NCBI GenBank assembly: GCA_015179125.1
Contig: WHVA01000029.1
Location: forward strand, 186,001-250,000
DNA length: 64,000 nt
Direction of reading: 5' to 3'
DNA from: Gautieria morchelliformis
Taxonomy: Eukaryota > Basidiomycota > Agaricomycetes > Gomphales > Gomphaceae
The notes below the pieces were generated by a model. It searched no databases. It was not told where the DNA came from and was given only the letters and a program-made list of their open reading frames with translations. This document shows positions 11,049 to 22,558 of the stretch, piece by piece (position 1 is the first letter of the stretch; each line of letters opens with the position of its first letter). The position numbers and the translations under genes are program-made.

Positions 11049-12430
11049 TTGGCTATTGACGCGAAGTCTCGCTTAGATGCCCTGCCATATTTCTTCAAAG
11101 GCACCATCGATGTACAATCCACAACTAAACAACCAAACCTACAATCTGCTGTCTACCGGTTGCTTGGACGAGAAGTCCTTGATTGCACACGACTTGGCCG
11201 CGGTTTTTTCAACGTGGTAACTCGCATCATGGAACGTTCAGCTTGCTCGAGATAAACATATTTTAAAAGGTTTATGGGTTAAACATGGCTGATGGGGAGC
11301 TATTGCTGAAATTGCTGAAACCTCTCGAGCATGCCTGTCCAACAGATTTATGTATGGGACTTTCACCCTTCCAATTCTGTTGATGCACCATTCTCCGTAA
11401 TGGAGAGGCCTTATGGGGAAGATCAATGCTCTGCATGGCCAAAATTGACATCCGAAGAGAAGGTGACTCGCTTTAATTCTCGAGCCCTTGCGGTACTCAT
11501 TAAATTCCACGCAGATCAAGTTCGTTCGATCGCTAGCTGATGCTTTGGGGCGCATTTTCAAGATCTCAATGCCGTCTATCGGCTCGTTGGAGAAGCTGAC
11601 AAACGAGAACCATCCCATTGTCGGGCCTTATGCCACCATCGATGAGTGAGCGACGTTCCCCTCCCTGAGCACTCGTCTCACGGAATTATCAGATATCTAG
11701 CTGCTGAGTTACAACCCTGGAGGGCCAGTGACCAGTCAGAATATGAATTTTCGGTTCCGGAGTTGTTTGAGCGGTTACACGGATTGGCCCACCGCCTGGT
11801 TCCCCGCGATGATCCTAAATGCTCCGGCCTGTTTTGTTTCACAATGATTTAAATGTCAGGAATGTTATGGTGAACGACGGTATCGTGTCAGGTATAATTG
11901 ACTGGGAAGTATGTCCAAATTTCACTCTCTCCTAATCACTGACACATCTTGATCGGTGACCTTGAAAAGTACCACGCTGCCCTGCCAGCTTGCTTGGCCG
12001 CTGTGTATCTAGAGTTTATGCGTTTCGATGGTATTTTTGACCCAAAGTATAACATTGAAAAACGGATCATGCCGACCAAAAAATCATGGGCAACCGCAAG
12101 TGAAGCTGGACCTTTGAGATCTGCTTTTCGCGAGGTATATACAATATTTTTTCGATGCCTGATTCTTATACTCAGTTGAGTGCAGGCGGCAGGAAGAGTA
12201 TCGATGGATTACATGCGCTCCTTGGATCTTGGAAAGGACCTTCGCAGACTCTTAGAATTCGCCCAGCGTGATCTCAACGCATGTCACAGTTGGGAAAGGG
12301 ACTTCACAGAATCGCTGACCGTCTAGTCATCATAATTCAAACTTTTCAGGATTCCAGACATCTTGCTTGACACAATCCCGAGACAGGCCCTGCAAAGGCC
12401 ACTTGACGAGGACGTGACATTCAATCCTGT
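11049..12430 (+). pseudogene. APH-family phosphotransferase-like gene, broken
   Basis: Fragments of an aminoglycoside-phosphotransferase-type kinase, a large fungal family of small-molecule kinases with a protein-kinase fold, occur in order. There is an N-lobe piece ending LGRGFFNVVTRI (to about 11230), a hinge region (QIYVWDFHPSNSVDAPFSVM, about 11345-11406), and the catalytic loop HNDLNVRNVMV with metal-binding IIDWE (11840-11908). A C-terminal piece ALPACLAAVYLEFMRFDG follows from about 11970. A GTATGT donor follows DWE, so introns existed. Stops and frame breaks separate the pieces (for example upstream of the hinge), so I read it as inactive, although unusual splicing could rescue part. 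The N-lobe piece lies in arm Q and is duplicated at 12816-13022 on the other strand. The kinase core lies only in the spacer. Confidence 0.65.
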
Positions 12431-12525
12431 CTAATATGGAGCCGTGTTCCCGATATGCTCTGCCTTAACACGTGGTCACTGCCAGGTTCTGTCTTGTTTG
12501 TGGTGTTCTTACAAGTCCAACGAAC

Positions 12526-12765
12526 TTCCCGAGTATTACCATATACGACATATCCAATGTATAAGATATACCCGGTTGTTCATTGGACTGGTAAGAATAC
12601 TCAGGTGCGCTGCAACTCTTTTGCGCTCGCGCGGTAGACAGCGACTGTGTGGACCATGTACTGTCTTTACTGATCATCGCAAGTTGACCCAAATCTGGCC
12701 GAGATACTGGTTACATTGAAGACATGGCAGCGGACAGTTCCATTCAGCATCAAGAGTTCAGCCTT
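12526..12765 (-). repeat. Inverted-repeat unit P, right copy
   Basis: This is the reverse complement of 9451-9690, with about 10% substitutions and a 1-bp indel. It abuts the inner end of the right Q arm at 12765/12766. In this copy the minus strand therefore reads Q-P, whereas the left half reads P-Q on the plus strand. Confidence 0.85.
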
Positions 12766-14378
12766 CAATAGCTCCCCATCAGCCATGTTTAACCCATAAA
12801 CCTTTTAAAATATGTTTATCTCGAGCAAGCTGAACGTTCCATGATGCGAGTTACCACGTTGAAAAAACCGCGGCCAAGTCGTGTGCAATCAAGGACTTCT
12901 CGTCCAAGCAACCGGTAGACAGCAGATTGTAGGTTTGGTTGTTTAGTTGTGGATTGTACATCGATGGTGCCTTTGAAGAAATATGGCAGGGCATCTAAGC
13001 GAGACTTCGCGTCAATAGCCAAACAGTCATAATGTATGTACCTTATCCGTGTGTATCATGATGTAGCTAGACTAACTCAAATTTAATCGGTAAGGACGTA
13101 GAACCTGCACCAAGCAGAAGGTGGAGCAGCGCACCTGAACTTGCAGCGAGGTACACCGGATATGGGTGAGCCTTTATGAGACGCATCACGTGGCCCGCTT
13201 GTTCATAGCGAACTAAATGCATCTGGGAATTAGTGCGGGAACCAATGACTCGATCTCGTGATGGGCTGCATGCGTCAACGCCTAAGTATCTGCTATCGAG
13301 GCAAGAGAAGCCAATTTTCCTTGGCCTGGCTGCAGGAAGCGAGTCATTATGTCGGTAGTACACACTCACAATGCAGGCAGGGGAATACAAAGGAAGATAG
13401 GCCATTGATCTCGCCCAGTCATTTCAGCCGCGATAGCACCGACAACGGAAGACTGAATTGGGACATCAGTCCTCTCAGAAGACTGATGCCGGCAATTAAA
13501 TTTGAACGTCGTGGCACTAGACGCCCATCATCCCGCTTGGCAGACGCGGAGCCCCGCTCCCACTACATAAGATAAAGGAGGCGAGGAAGCCTGATTCCAT
13601 ATCCTCGCTACTCACAGCAAACACCCCACCTCTCGAACAATCCATGACTGAAGAGGCCTGTCCATGGTGCCGCCCAACTACCCTAGACCGCTGTAGCTTT
13701 TTGTGGTCCTGATTCAGCTGATTCAGGACCACAAGAAGCTACAGCGGTCTAGGGTTGGCCCTTGGGTCAGATGCCACGGGGCATAATGCCACCCAAAGGT
13801 ACTTGCCATGATATTCAAAATTAACGGTTGCTCAACGCCACTGGACAGTTCCGCCGGGTGTATACCCAGCAAACATACAAGCGCGAGCGTGGAGACATTT
13901 CACACCGCGCCATGTGACAGCGCCCTTGAGTGGGACGCAATGTGGCACAATGCCACTACAAGGTACTTGCCATCACATTCACAATGAACGGTTTCTCAAC
14001 GACAATGGACAGTTCCGCTGGACATATACTCAGGGAACATTCCCACCCGCGCCGCGTGACGGCGCCGGTGGCTTGAATGCAATTTGGCACAATGCCACCA
14101 CAAGGTACTTGCCATCACATTCACAATGAACGGTTTCTCAAAGACAATGGACAGTTCCGCTGGACATATACTCAGGGAACATTCCCACCCGCGCCGCGTG
14201 ACGGCGCCGGTGGCTTGAATGCAATTTGGCACAATGCCACCACAAGGTACTTGCCATCACGTTCATAATGAATGGTTCCTCAACTGCACCGGACAGTTCC
14301 GCTGGGTTTATACCCAGCGAACAACATTAACAGAATGAATCACAGTGAGGGATGGGCGCGGAACACCGCAGCCGAGCC
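12766..14378 (-). repeat. Inverted-repeat arm Q, right copy
   Basis: This mirrors 9693-11305 (coordinates sum to 24071). It carries the mirrored 142-bp tandem array, the 74-bp hairpin at 13681-13754, and the duplicated N-lobe fragment of the APH-like gene at 12816-13022 (complement). That fragment is cut where the arm ends. Confidence 0.92.
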
Positions 14379-14392
14379 ACCCACCGCGACTG

Positions 14393-14844
14393 CAATGGAG
14401 TCGCTGGATATCATCCAGATGGAAGTGCATTCACCTCCACCCATAGTTGGTGACGCAACGTCTGGAGCCTTACCCCAATCGGCCTTTCCATGCTCTATGG
14501 CATGTTTGTTGCCCGCCCCATCACCCCAGACACATCTCTTTGTGTCATCACCGCAGCTCACCATCCACGATGGCCCATGCCATCTGCAGGATAAAACAGG
14601 GCGACAATGCCTCCATCAGTGCAGCAAACTGAAGCGGAGCGATTTCTATCACCACCTCTTCTATGATCATATAGGCTCCGAGCTGAGAAGCATAACGGAG
14701 AGGTGTTGGACAAAACATACACTACAAATACTCACAACGATAGCCCGCATAGAGCGTGCCAAGGACTATATGTGGCGATTTCCAAAGGACAATTGTCTTT
14801 CGTCAACAAGAAAGGGCTCTCCTTTGTGCTGTTTCTCTATGTGA
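14393..14844 (+). CDS. Hypothetical Cys/His-containing protein, uncertain
   Basis: An open frame starts at the ATG before ESLDIIQMEVHS, just outside the inverted repeat. It carries CHLQDKTGRQCLHQC followed by FYHHLFYDHIG, a C-C-C-H-H spacing that could bind zinc but matches no family I know. The frame ends at 14844. A second frame (14703-15140) overlaps it and may be a downstream exon. It is equally possible that this is non-coding DNA. I do not assign a function. Confidence 0.25.
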
Positions 14845-14884
14845 CTGGTCACGGACTCACGGGTGACCAGTCACATCGAGAAAC
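14831..14884. repeat. 22-bp hairpin with 10-nt loop
   Basis: Arms 14831-14852 and 14863-14884 pair at 21 of 22 positions (arm core ATGTGACTGGTCAC). The loop is GGACTCACGG. It falls inside the uncertain frame above, near its stop. Confidence 0.85.
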
Positions 14885-15140
14885 TGCACGAGTCAATCCT
14901 GAACGTGCATGGCGAGTGTTGAATAACTCGAGCATGGAAGGTATTGTTGAGCACATTCTGGAGGCCAGAGGAGGCATCGATGAGGCGGAAGAGACATCGA
15001 TGGAGTCACGTGATGGCCTTCGGCACACAAGCCAAACATTCCCAACTCACAACGCACTAGTTTTGTACACAGAAAGAATCCAGAATGCAACTGCCACCAA
15101 CGTTTTCTTCTATTGTGAGTCCCCCGTCCCTTTTTTGTAA

Positions 15141-16334
15141 TGGGGGTATATCGGTATGTGGGATGAGCTATACGGATATATTTCCGTCCTTCGTTTCTAA
15201 GAAAACCAACGAACTGTTAGTCACACCGCTGTTACTAGATACTGATATGTAGGGTGCACTGACAGAGCTCCATGGTACACGTACGGGTACCGGACGGTTT
15301 CCCTTCTCAAACGGGAGGACCATTTCAGCTTCTGTGCCATACAGTATAGACGTTTATCCATCGGGGTGGTCATTCGATAAGAAGATAATTATCGATGAAT
15401 CGGCCCCTCGATCTGGAAACTCGACTTTCGCTCTCACCTATGACCACATGCGCATGGGCCCGATACAGAGTATCTCATCGATAGCCGTGACTGACTCGCT
15501 ATGGCAGAACATCGCACTAGGCGCAAGGAACAGAGCCGTCATTCTGATCAGGTAAGGGCCGACAATCAAATAACAGAGGACAAAAGCTTTCCAAAATGCG
15601 TAACAGTTTTACGCAGGCCCTTGTGCTCATTGATGTTCTAGCGACTTTCATACGAGAATCCATATGCCGTTTACCAAGGAGTCATGTCACTGACCTCTGG
15701 CACACAGGCACAAATGGAACATTGAAGTTTCAGGTCAATTGCTTGGTTGGAGCTCAAATTTAGCGTTCATAGAATGAATCCGGAGTGCAGAGGCCTCCAA
15801 ACCGCGGCTTTTAATATCTCATGAGCCTCCCATAGCTGGTCCTACATCGGTGTGCCCCCGGTATGATTTTTTATGGCATCCGTGTCCAGCATATGCACTG
15901 CAATTCGACACAAGTAACACACTAATGATATCTGCGGTGGGCTAATAGCGATCTATCAATGTTTACCATGCTTCAGAAATACTTATTTTAGGCCAAGCAT
16001 CTGCATTCTTTGTCCTCCTTTCCATCCGCCAGCTTTCTGTGTAGACGTTGCACCCGGTTGGCGTAGCGTCATGTGCTTCATTACGGTATCTCGTGATTCA
16101 TCGCGAGTCACGTTGCGAGTCTCAAGGACACAATCCTGTAAAAAGAGCAGTGTTGCTGCGTGAATTCAGATGAATTGATGGCCCAAGAGGAATATGGCAG
16201 CTGTGTATGTCAGCGCTGAACTGACACAGATGAGTCCTAGTTGGGGGTAGGGTGGTGGTTGAGTAGAGCAGTCTGGGAGAACGCACACAGTAGTTCGGAC
16301 GGTTTAAATACTTTGAGCAAATAATAGCAGAAGG
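15141..16334. other. Unassigned stretch
   Basis: A frame at 15250-15555 reads plausibly as protein (for example SIDVYPSGWSF) but I recognise no family and it has no clear start. The rest (15560-16334) shows nothing I can support. Confidence 0.35.
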
Positions 16335-16495
16335 TGGGACTGCGTATCTGAAGTTGCAGCGACGTACACCGGATATGGGTGAGCCTCTATGAGACGCATA
16401 TCACATGGCCCTGCCTGTTCATAGCGAACCAGAGCACACAATTGCATCTGGGAATTAGCGTGGGAACGAATAGTTCACTTGATGGGCTGCATGCA
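16335..16495 (-). repeat. Third, partial copy of arm Q
   Basis: It matches right-arm positions of about 13130-13270, including ACACCGGATATGGGTGAGCC, TTCATAGCGAAC, GCATCTGGGAATTAG and GATGGGCTGCATGC. It has substitutions and small indels. It shows that part of Q is dispersed and is not unique to the palindrome. Confidence 0.8.
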
Positions 16496-17285
16496 AGCTA
16501 TTCCTTCGTGCGCCGTACTTCGTATTTTGCTTCGTTTTCTGCAAGTTGTTCATGCATACACTGTTTTGCAAGTGTATGAGGTATGGACATGAGTCGCTTA
16601 CCGTATCGAGTGCGTAGTAGACCAGGACATGCGGCACTGGTTCTAGATACATGGATCGCGCTGTGTGTGGAAGATGAAGACAGACCTAGTGCTCTAGCAC
16701 AATATTAGCAGCGAGACACTGAAGGGTGTAGCGAATATTTAGATTATTAAACCCTAGACGCTCAAGGCTTTTACAAGCGAGGGTGGCTCCACGTGATGCT
16801 GAGGTGATTCCCAACGCAATCCATCCCCCGGGCATCCGGCACACGTGGATGAACAGCGCACCAGCCCGATCAGCAACCAAATACCTGGACCGGGCTCCCC
16901 TCGACTGCCGTGCGACGGAATACGTTGGGTTTTGAGAGTACAATGATTGATGGTGTGCATTGGGCACCATTGTCATCCACTGTATTCTGGTGTGCGACAC
17001 GGCAGCACGTCATTGGATATTGGGGTAGTGGAGTGGCCATGGCCCGGGTTGAACTGGCGCCCAGGGCCAATCCGTGGGGCTATTAGTAATGCAAAATTTG
17101 CATAAAGAGTAACCGTACCTGCCGGGCATAGCCGCGGCCTGGTGACTGCAAGTTTCAAACTTACTTACGGAACAGGTGTTCAAACGTTCAGGACCGAATT
17201 CACATCGATTTTTTTCGTAACCCCCTATTATGTAAACAACCCCAACTCAGACTTCACAGTGTTCACGCTACACAAACCTCAGTCA
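16496..17285. other. Upstream region of the F-box gene
   Basis: No gene is supported. The complement frame 16686-17000 has no recognisable domain. The open frame of the downstream gene runs back to 17142, but the F-box begins at the ATG at 17286, so 17142-17285 is treated as leader. Confidence 0.35.
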
Positions 17286-18554
17286 ATGAACCTGCCCTTC
17301 GAGGTCTGGAGCCATATTTTCTGTCTGTTACCCAATGTTAATGAATCCCTAATGCAACTTATGCGCGTCTCCAGAGCCTGGAGAGACATAGGCAATGCGA
17401 CTCCGCAGCTCTGGACAGGCCTTCACATTTGCCATCCGCACCAATTTGTTGATTCTGCCGGGCTCTTGCGACGGCTCGAGAAATCGGGCGAGTTGCCACT
17501 TGACGTGTTAATCAAGGTCCCCATAGGATTCACAGAGTTATGGCCGACGCTAGCGCTGCTGCGCGACCATGTCAGACGATTCCGTATCCTCAACATCGAT
17601 GTCCCCACATATGATATGGTGGACACAATTCTTGCATTAATCGCACTCTCCGCAGATCTATCCAATGGCAATCCCGCACCACTTCTAGAGGAGTTGCGTA
17701 TTGCCATCGACATGGTAGATACGGAAGATATGACTGCATCCGAAGCGCAGCCCTACTTTGAACATGCATTCCATCCCTCTCCACGACTTCATCACCTAAC
17801 CGTATCTCCATTGAGGGTTCCTCCGCCATTGTCCAAATTGCTTTCAACCATCGTCGCCCTTACGATCATCTCTGGACCTGACGACATATCGCTGTCTGTT
17901 GAGAGCACGTTGGACACAATGGCGGCCATTCCTCACCTTGAATCCCTCAAGTACTCCGGGTACGAAGTTTTCTCGTACCAAGATACCCATAGCCTGGACT
18001 ACCCTCGCGTCGTCTCACTTCCCCATCTTGACGTGGCAAATGTCACAGTTCCTGGCCGTGGCCTCGACATCCTGCAGTGTTTGCAAGCACCTACCCTTAG
18101 ATCCGTCCGGCTGGATGGATGGCGTACGGCAGACTACCCCGAACGATGGAATGACGACGACTACACTGATGTGTCTGCATCACTCAGGCGCCTGCCTCAG
18201 CGAGCACCATGCATTCAGAAGCTCGACCTCCATTGTATCGATTTTCTGCGAGCCGAGACATACATTTGGCTGTTCAACCAGAATGATTTTGCTCACCTCG
18301 AGGAGCTGTGTATCGAACGCTCTACGATCACGGACACAGCGTTCACTCAGACCAGTACATGTGGTCCGCGCCTACGCCGACTTGAGCTTAGAGGCTGTGA
18401 AAATATAACAGGGAGCGCCTTGGTGGCTTATATCGATGCTAGGAAGCTTTCGGGGAACGACTTTCGGTTATTGGTTAGTAGATGCCCGGGTGTGGGAGCC
18501 GAGCATCTGGCCCAGTTGTCCTGTCTTGTGACAGTCGAAGAAGTTGATGATTAG
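17286..18554 (+). CDS. F-box protein with C-terminal leucine-rich region
   Basis: An intact, intronless 422-residue frame. The F-box is at the very N-terminus (NLPFEVWSHIFCLLPNVN, then LMRVSRAWRDIGNATPQLW), where it would bind Skp1 in an SCF ubiquitin ligase. About 250 residues of irregular leucine-rich sequence follow. The C-terminus has clearer LRR segments (LEELCIERSTITDTAF and LRRLELRGCENITGSALVAY). Such F-box/LRR proteins are hugely expanded in agaricomycetes and presumably act as substrate receptors; the substrate is unknown. I chose the ATG at 17286 because the F-box starts one residue later; an upstream in-frame start would add 48 residues with no homology. It is the best-preserved gene between the palindrome and the transposon nest. 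Confidence 0.88.
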   Translation: MNLPFEVWSHIFCLLPNVNESLMQLMRVSRAWRDIGNATPQLWTGLHICHPHQFVDSAGLLRRLEKSGELPLDVLIKVPIGFTELWPTLALLRDHVRRFRILNIDVPTYDMVDTILALIALSADLSNGNPAPLLEELRIAIDMVDTEDMTASEAQPYFEHAFHPSPRLHHLTVSPLRVPPPLSKLLSTIVALTIISGPDDISLSVESTLDTMAAIPHLESLKYSGYEVFSYQDTHSLDYPRVVSLPHLDVANVTVPGRGLDILQCLQAPTLRSVRLDGWRTADYPERWNDDDYTDVSASLRRLPQRAPCIQKLDLHCIDFLRAETYIWLFNQNDFAHLEELCIERSTITDTAFTQTSTCGPRLRRLELRGCENITGSALVAYIDARKLSGNDFRLLVSRCPGVGAEHLAQLSCLVTVEEVDD

Positions 18555-21500
18555 CACATTATGTGCATGTTGAAATGTATTCACTCCCATTATGGAGAAG
18601 ATGGAGAAGAACTGAGATGTAGTGGGCAATGTAAGAAGCTGGCAAGTACGTGTGCTGTCACCACTGGTTACGCTCACGATACAGGATTATCTTTCTTCTG
18701 GGATCTTTAACAAAATAACTTGAGAAAGTGGAGCCGCTATGGTGAATGTACGCGGCAAGTCCAAATCCCCAGATATTTCGCTTATCCTTTTCTTGTCTCC
18801 TTAGACCTCATGTGACTCCCACAACTGTCCAGCCACTGTCATACCGCGTCCATTATCATAAGTGTCGACGCTGGTTCTATGTCGGTAAACAATACTAAAC
18901 GGCAAAATCTACAGCTGTCGTGCCAGGACTACATTTCAGGAAGTTACTCGCCGTGCTGGTAAGGCCTATAACACGATGTAAGGGCATTTACATCTTCCAT
19001 GCAAATACTGACCTGTCATGGAATTGACTAAGCTACAACGGACGTACGTGACTCAGAGAACCACCTCAGTATACTAGACCATCCGAGAAACCGCCGACTG
19101 CATACGGACTAACGGACTATGTCCTTCTACAACTGTGATGGGAGAAGTCAGAACACTGTTTTAGTTTTCAACCATACGTTTCCAGGCGCAGTATCCCCCT
19201 GGAATATTGCACCATTTTTGTCTAACATCGGTTCATCCTCAGCCCAATATCGCTCACCACGCATAACATCCTCCCAGCCTTTCCTATCACCGTATTCCAT
19301 CTCTCGTACTCTACCGGTGCCAGCTCAGCGTCACACTTACCCCCAGCTCCTCAATAGCCCTAATAATGTCATCTGTATCGTAGTTCTCGCTGACGTCCTC
19401 GCCAAAACGATTAACCAGGATGCACCAGATAAAATGTTCGCCAAAGAATCGATCATCTGAACCTGCGCACGCTGAGTTTTGTGACTTGGGTATATGCGAG
19501 GGGAGCGTTATGCGACCCCCCACATCGCGGAACACGACGATTCGGTAGTTGTCCTGAGATGAATGTCAAGGGTTTCTCAGGTGAGCAATTGTGGGAACCG
19601 AGCCAAGCGAAGCAATGATGTGCGCGCACGTCAACGTCGATGCCGAAAGCGTTGTCATGAAGAGGACAAAGCGAAGAAGTTACTGTGACACGAAAAGCAC
19701 GCGCGTGGGTATAGCCCGATTCATCGATGATTCTAATACTGTACTTGTGAGTGCATGCGTCATATGACTATCGAATGACCTCTCCGTTAATGTACGATTA
19801 TTGCCCTGAGCAAACGTTCCATACGCACTCAGCGAGAGCGACGTGAGAGCATACTGCGGGCCCATGAGACGGCTCATAATTCTGTCACGTCGTTAGAATG
19901 TTAGGCGAGGAACCAGGGTGATTAGCCTCCTACGGCACGTGGGCGAGCGCTCACAATCATTCTGACAATCGTCCCACTTTGATACGGGCTTGAGTGTAAC
20001 AGTACTATGGGCGCGCAGGACAGGGAAGCCGAGACGTGGAATATTACAGATGAGCTGCAGTATCGGCGGGGCACTCTTGAAGAGGCGGCCATAAGTACAT
20101 CCGTTCGCGGTCGTGGAATATGTACAGTGAGCTGCGGGTGGACAGGATGGGGGATGTGCGGCGATGTTGTGACAGTTCGACTGGAGCTGGTGTCTATCTG
20201 GGTTAACGTGCGGAGTAAAGTTCGACAGCGGGGTTGCGAGGGGGGTGAGCGAGTGTGTGTAAGTCGTACATGGCGAATGGAACGGGAAGGAGCAGGGCAG
20301 TGGTAAGGACACGGGATGGTGACAGAGGACTACTATCGCATTCCGCGGACATGTAAACGTGTCGCCGTCGTCGGTGTGGGGCTGTGCGCCTGATCGATCA
20401 AACAGAGAGTTCGGTACATGGGGCAAATTTTCATGCGATGCGCAAAGTAAATATATAATTCGACGCGCCGAGAGTGGAAACGAGCAGGGAACAGTATACA
20501 GGGCGTGCTACCAATGTAGCTGCCGGGCGAGACATATGACGGCCAGGATGGATGTGCTATCGGGGCCGATTCAGCGCAACAGCTACTGGGGTCGCGGCAA
20601 TTGGGAGAAGTCCCAAGTTGCGGAGACACTGAGGAATGACTGTGTGTTGCAAGTTCCTTGTCCTCCTGAGTCGTTCTCTGAGTGGCCATCAGCGAAATCT
20701 TCGGAACCTGGGCTAAGAATATGTCTATTACTGATCGGCTACTCTCTACGGAAGTACATACCGCCACTGTGTGTATGTCCACGCAGAGCAAGCTTCGTCT
20801 CATTAGCAAACCCTATATATGTACAAATCAGGGTAGGCAAACAATATACTGGGATTATCACAATCATCGTCCAGATCCATGGGCTCAGATTCAGAGGAAC
20901 ACCATCGGGAGCAGGCTCAATGGCTATAGACATTGGCCCGCGAGGCTTACATCCTGAGCGATGAAGAGTAACGTTCTATCCAATTTAAACCTGTGGACTT
21001 CTCCCTATAAGCCAAAAGCAATGCACTTATGTAGGTCTATCAACTCTACGCCATCCACCCACAACCTCTCATCCCCTCGCTCAGCATGCATGATCAAAAC
21101 CGCGTCCTTCCTTTGTCGTATTGTCTGCCTCCTCCCGCCTGTCCCATATTCTCAACCCCACACAATCCACCGCATACTCACGCCGCGGCCCAGCCCGGGA
21201 CACAACACGGGCCTCACAAGTCGTGGACCCTCGCCCGCCGGCATCCCTGCGCCCGCCCCATAAAATTTTCTGCCGAACTCTCCTCGTCCAGCCCCGTCGT
21301 GACGATATTCCGCCGCACCGTGTGCAGCGCCTGCATCAGGCTGCATCTGTGCGGGCGCCGGGAGGTACGCGTGCAGCGGCAGCGGCGCCGTCGTCGTCCG
21401 TGGCGCCGCGTGCCATCCGAAGACTTTGTGGGCGGACTTGCGTACGCGCTCCCGTCAATCGTGGGCTCCCTCCATCACACGACCCTCCCCATCCCCTTCT

Positions 21501-21966
21501 TCGCCCGAACGGGCGGGGGTCTAGGGTGCGCGCATGTGACGTGAGGTCGTGGTGATACACCAATCATTGCACCTCTTCTTTTGTGTTGGTGGAAGGCAGG
21601 TGGTGGCACGACTGTCTGCGGTTGTGGCGTGGCTTCTCCGCTATCCCCTGCGCTCCGCCGTCCCCACGCCCACCACACAGTCAGATGCCATGTCGTCACT
21701 GTATTATGCATCTCTCTCGAGTGACGTACACGTCCGATCCTACCTGGGATCAAGAGCAGGGAATCCGTGAGTGCTCGTTGATAGGGATTAGGGAATATGA
21801 GAGCCATCGATGAGCACTGGCGGATTCCTCCCTTCCCATGGCAGTCCAGCACTACCGTAGGTGGCATATCATCACCGTACGCTAGACGAGACGTGCGCTG
21901 CGTCGGGTGTCGAGTCCGCAGTTCAGTGCCGGGTGGTCTTGCATTTGCGTCGGTTCGGGGCCGGGC
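18555..21966. other. Long stretch without a supported gene
   Basis: Several frames here do not form a gene I can name. The complement 19311-19535 reads as plausible protein (FFGEHFIWCILVNRFGEDV). The complement 20739-20933 has one strong hydrophobic segment (WIWTMIVIIPVYCLPTLIC) and may be one exon of a membrane protein. 21086-21560 is GC-rich and open in several frames, which is compositional. Introns could connect some of these, but I could not build a consistent model. Confidence 0.3.
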
Positions 21967-22133
21967 TAGTGTTCTCCGGGCTCGGGCCGGGCTCGAAAGC
22001 CCGGGTCAGGGCTGGGCTTTGGAGGGCTCGGGCCTCCCAAAATTGAAGCCCGGCCCAGGACGAGGGCTCGGGCTCGGCCGGGCTAAAGCCCGGGCCTGTG
22101 GGTGGGACTCGCCCTGGTGAATTTGGACCATAC

Positions 22134-22506
22134 TGTAGGAACGGCAACGCGAGGGTGACGCAACCAAACCGTGTCACCCGTGTCAGGCCATGTGACAAAT
22201 AACTTAGGGTTTCATTGTTCTTTTATAAATTCCATTGTCCATCATAAATAGGATAGTCCACTGCGCAGCAGTCATTGTTCTATTTCCCCCATTGTTCCCT
22301 AGAGTATAAAACAGCTAGCTAGTATATCTTCTTCCCTCAGTCGTTTGCAATACGAAGCGAACACTGAGGTAAGAGATATCCCAAGTCTCGAGTTATTTCT
22401 TTACTTATCTATGCGTTGTAGTATTTCTCGTATAGGTAATAACAATCAGTCGTTTGCAATATTGAAGCGAACACTGAGTATTTCTCGTATAGTTAGTATT
22501 CTCACA
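22134..22506 (+). repeat. copia-1 5' LTR
   Basis: TGTAGGAAC...TATTCTCACA, 373 bp. It contains TATAAAA at about 22303 as a likely promoter, and an internal duplication of the CAGTCGTTTGCAATA...GCGAACACTGAG block (about 22340 and 22447). Confidence 0.92.
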
Positions 22507-22558
22507 GGTTATTGGGCCCCGCACCTAATACAATAGACCTTCCAGCTCCCTCCTGATC

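Larger units (their letters stand above)
9693..11305 (+). repeat. Inverted-repeat arm Q, left copy (1.6 kb)
   Basis: Positions x here pair with 24071-x in the right arm, from 9693/14378 to 11305/12766, with no net indel. All six-frame translations I compared are identical between arms from about 9740 inwards. Only the outermost 45 bp differ noticeably. The arm holds four roughly 142-bp tandem units, a 74-bp hairpin and the first part of an APH-like gene. A third partial copy lies at 16335-16495. Confidence 0.92.

Noticed and set aside
14703..15140. Second hypothetical gene overlapping 14393-14844
   Set aside because: No recognisable domain, overlaps another frame and contains the strong hairpin; not supported enough to list separately.
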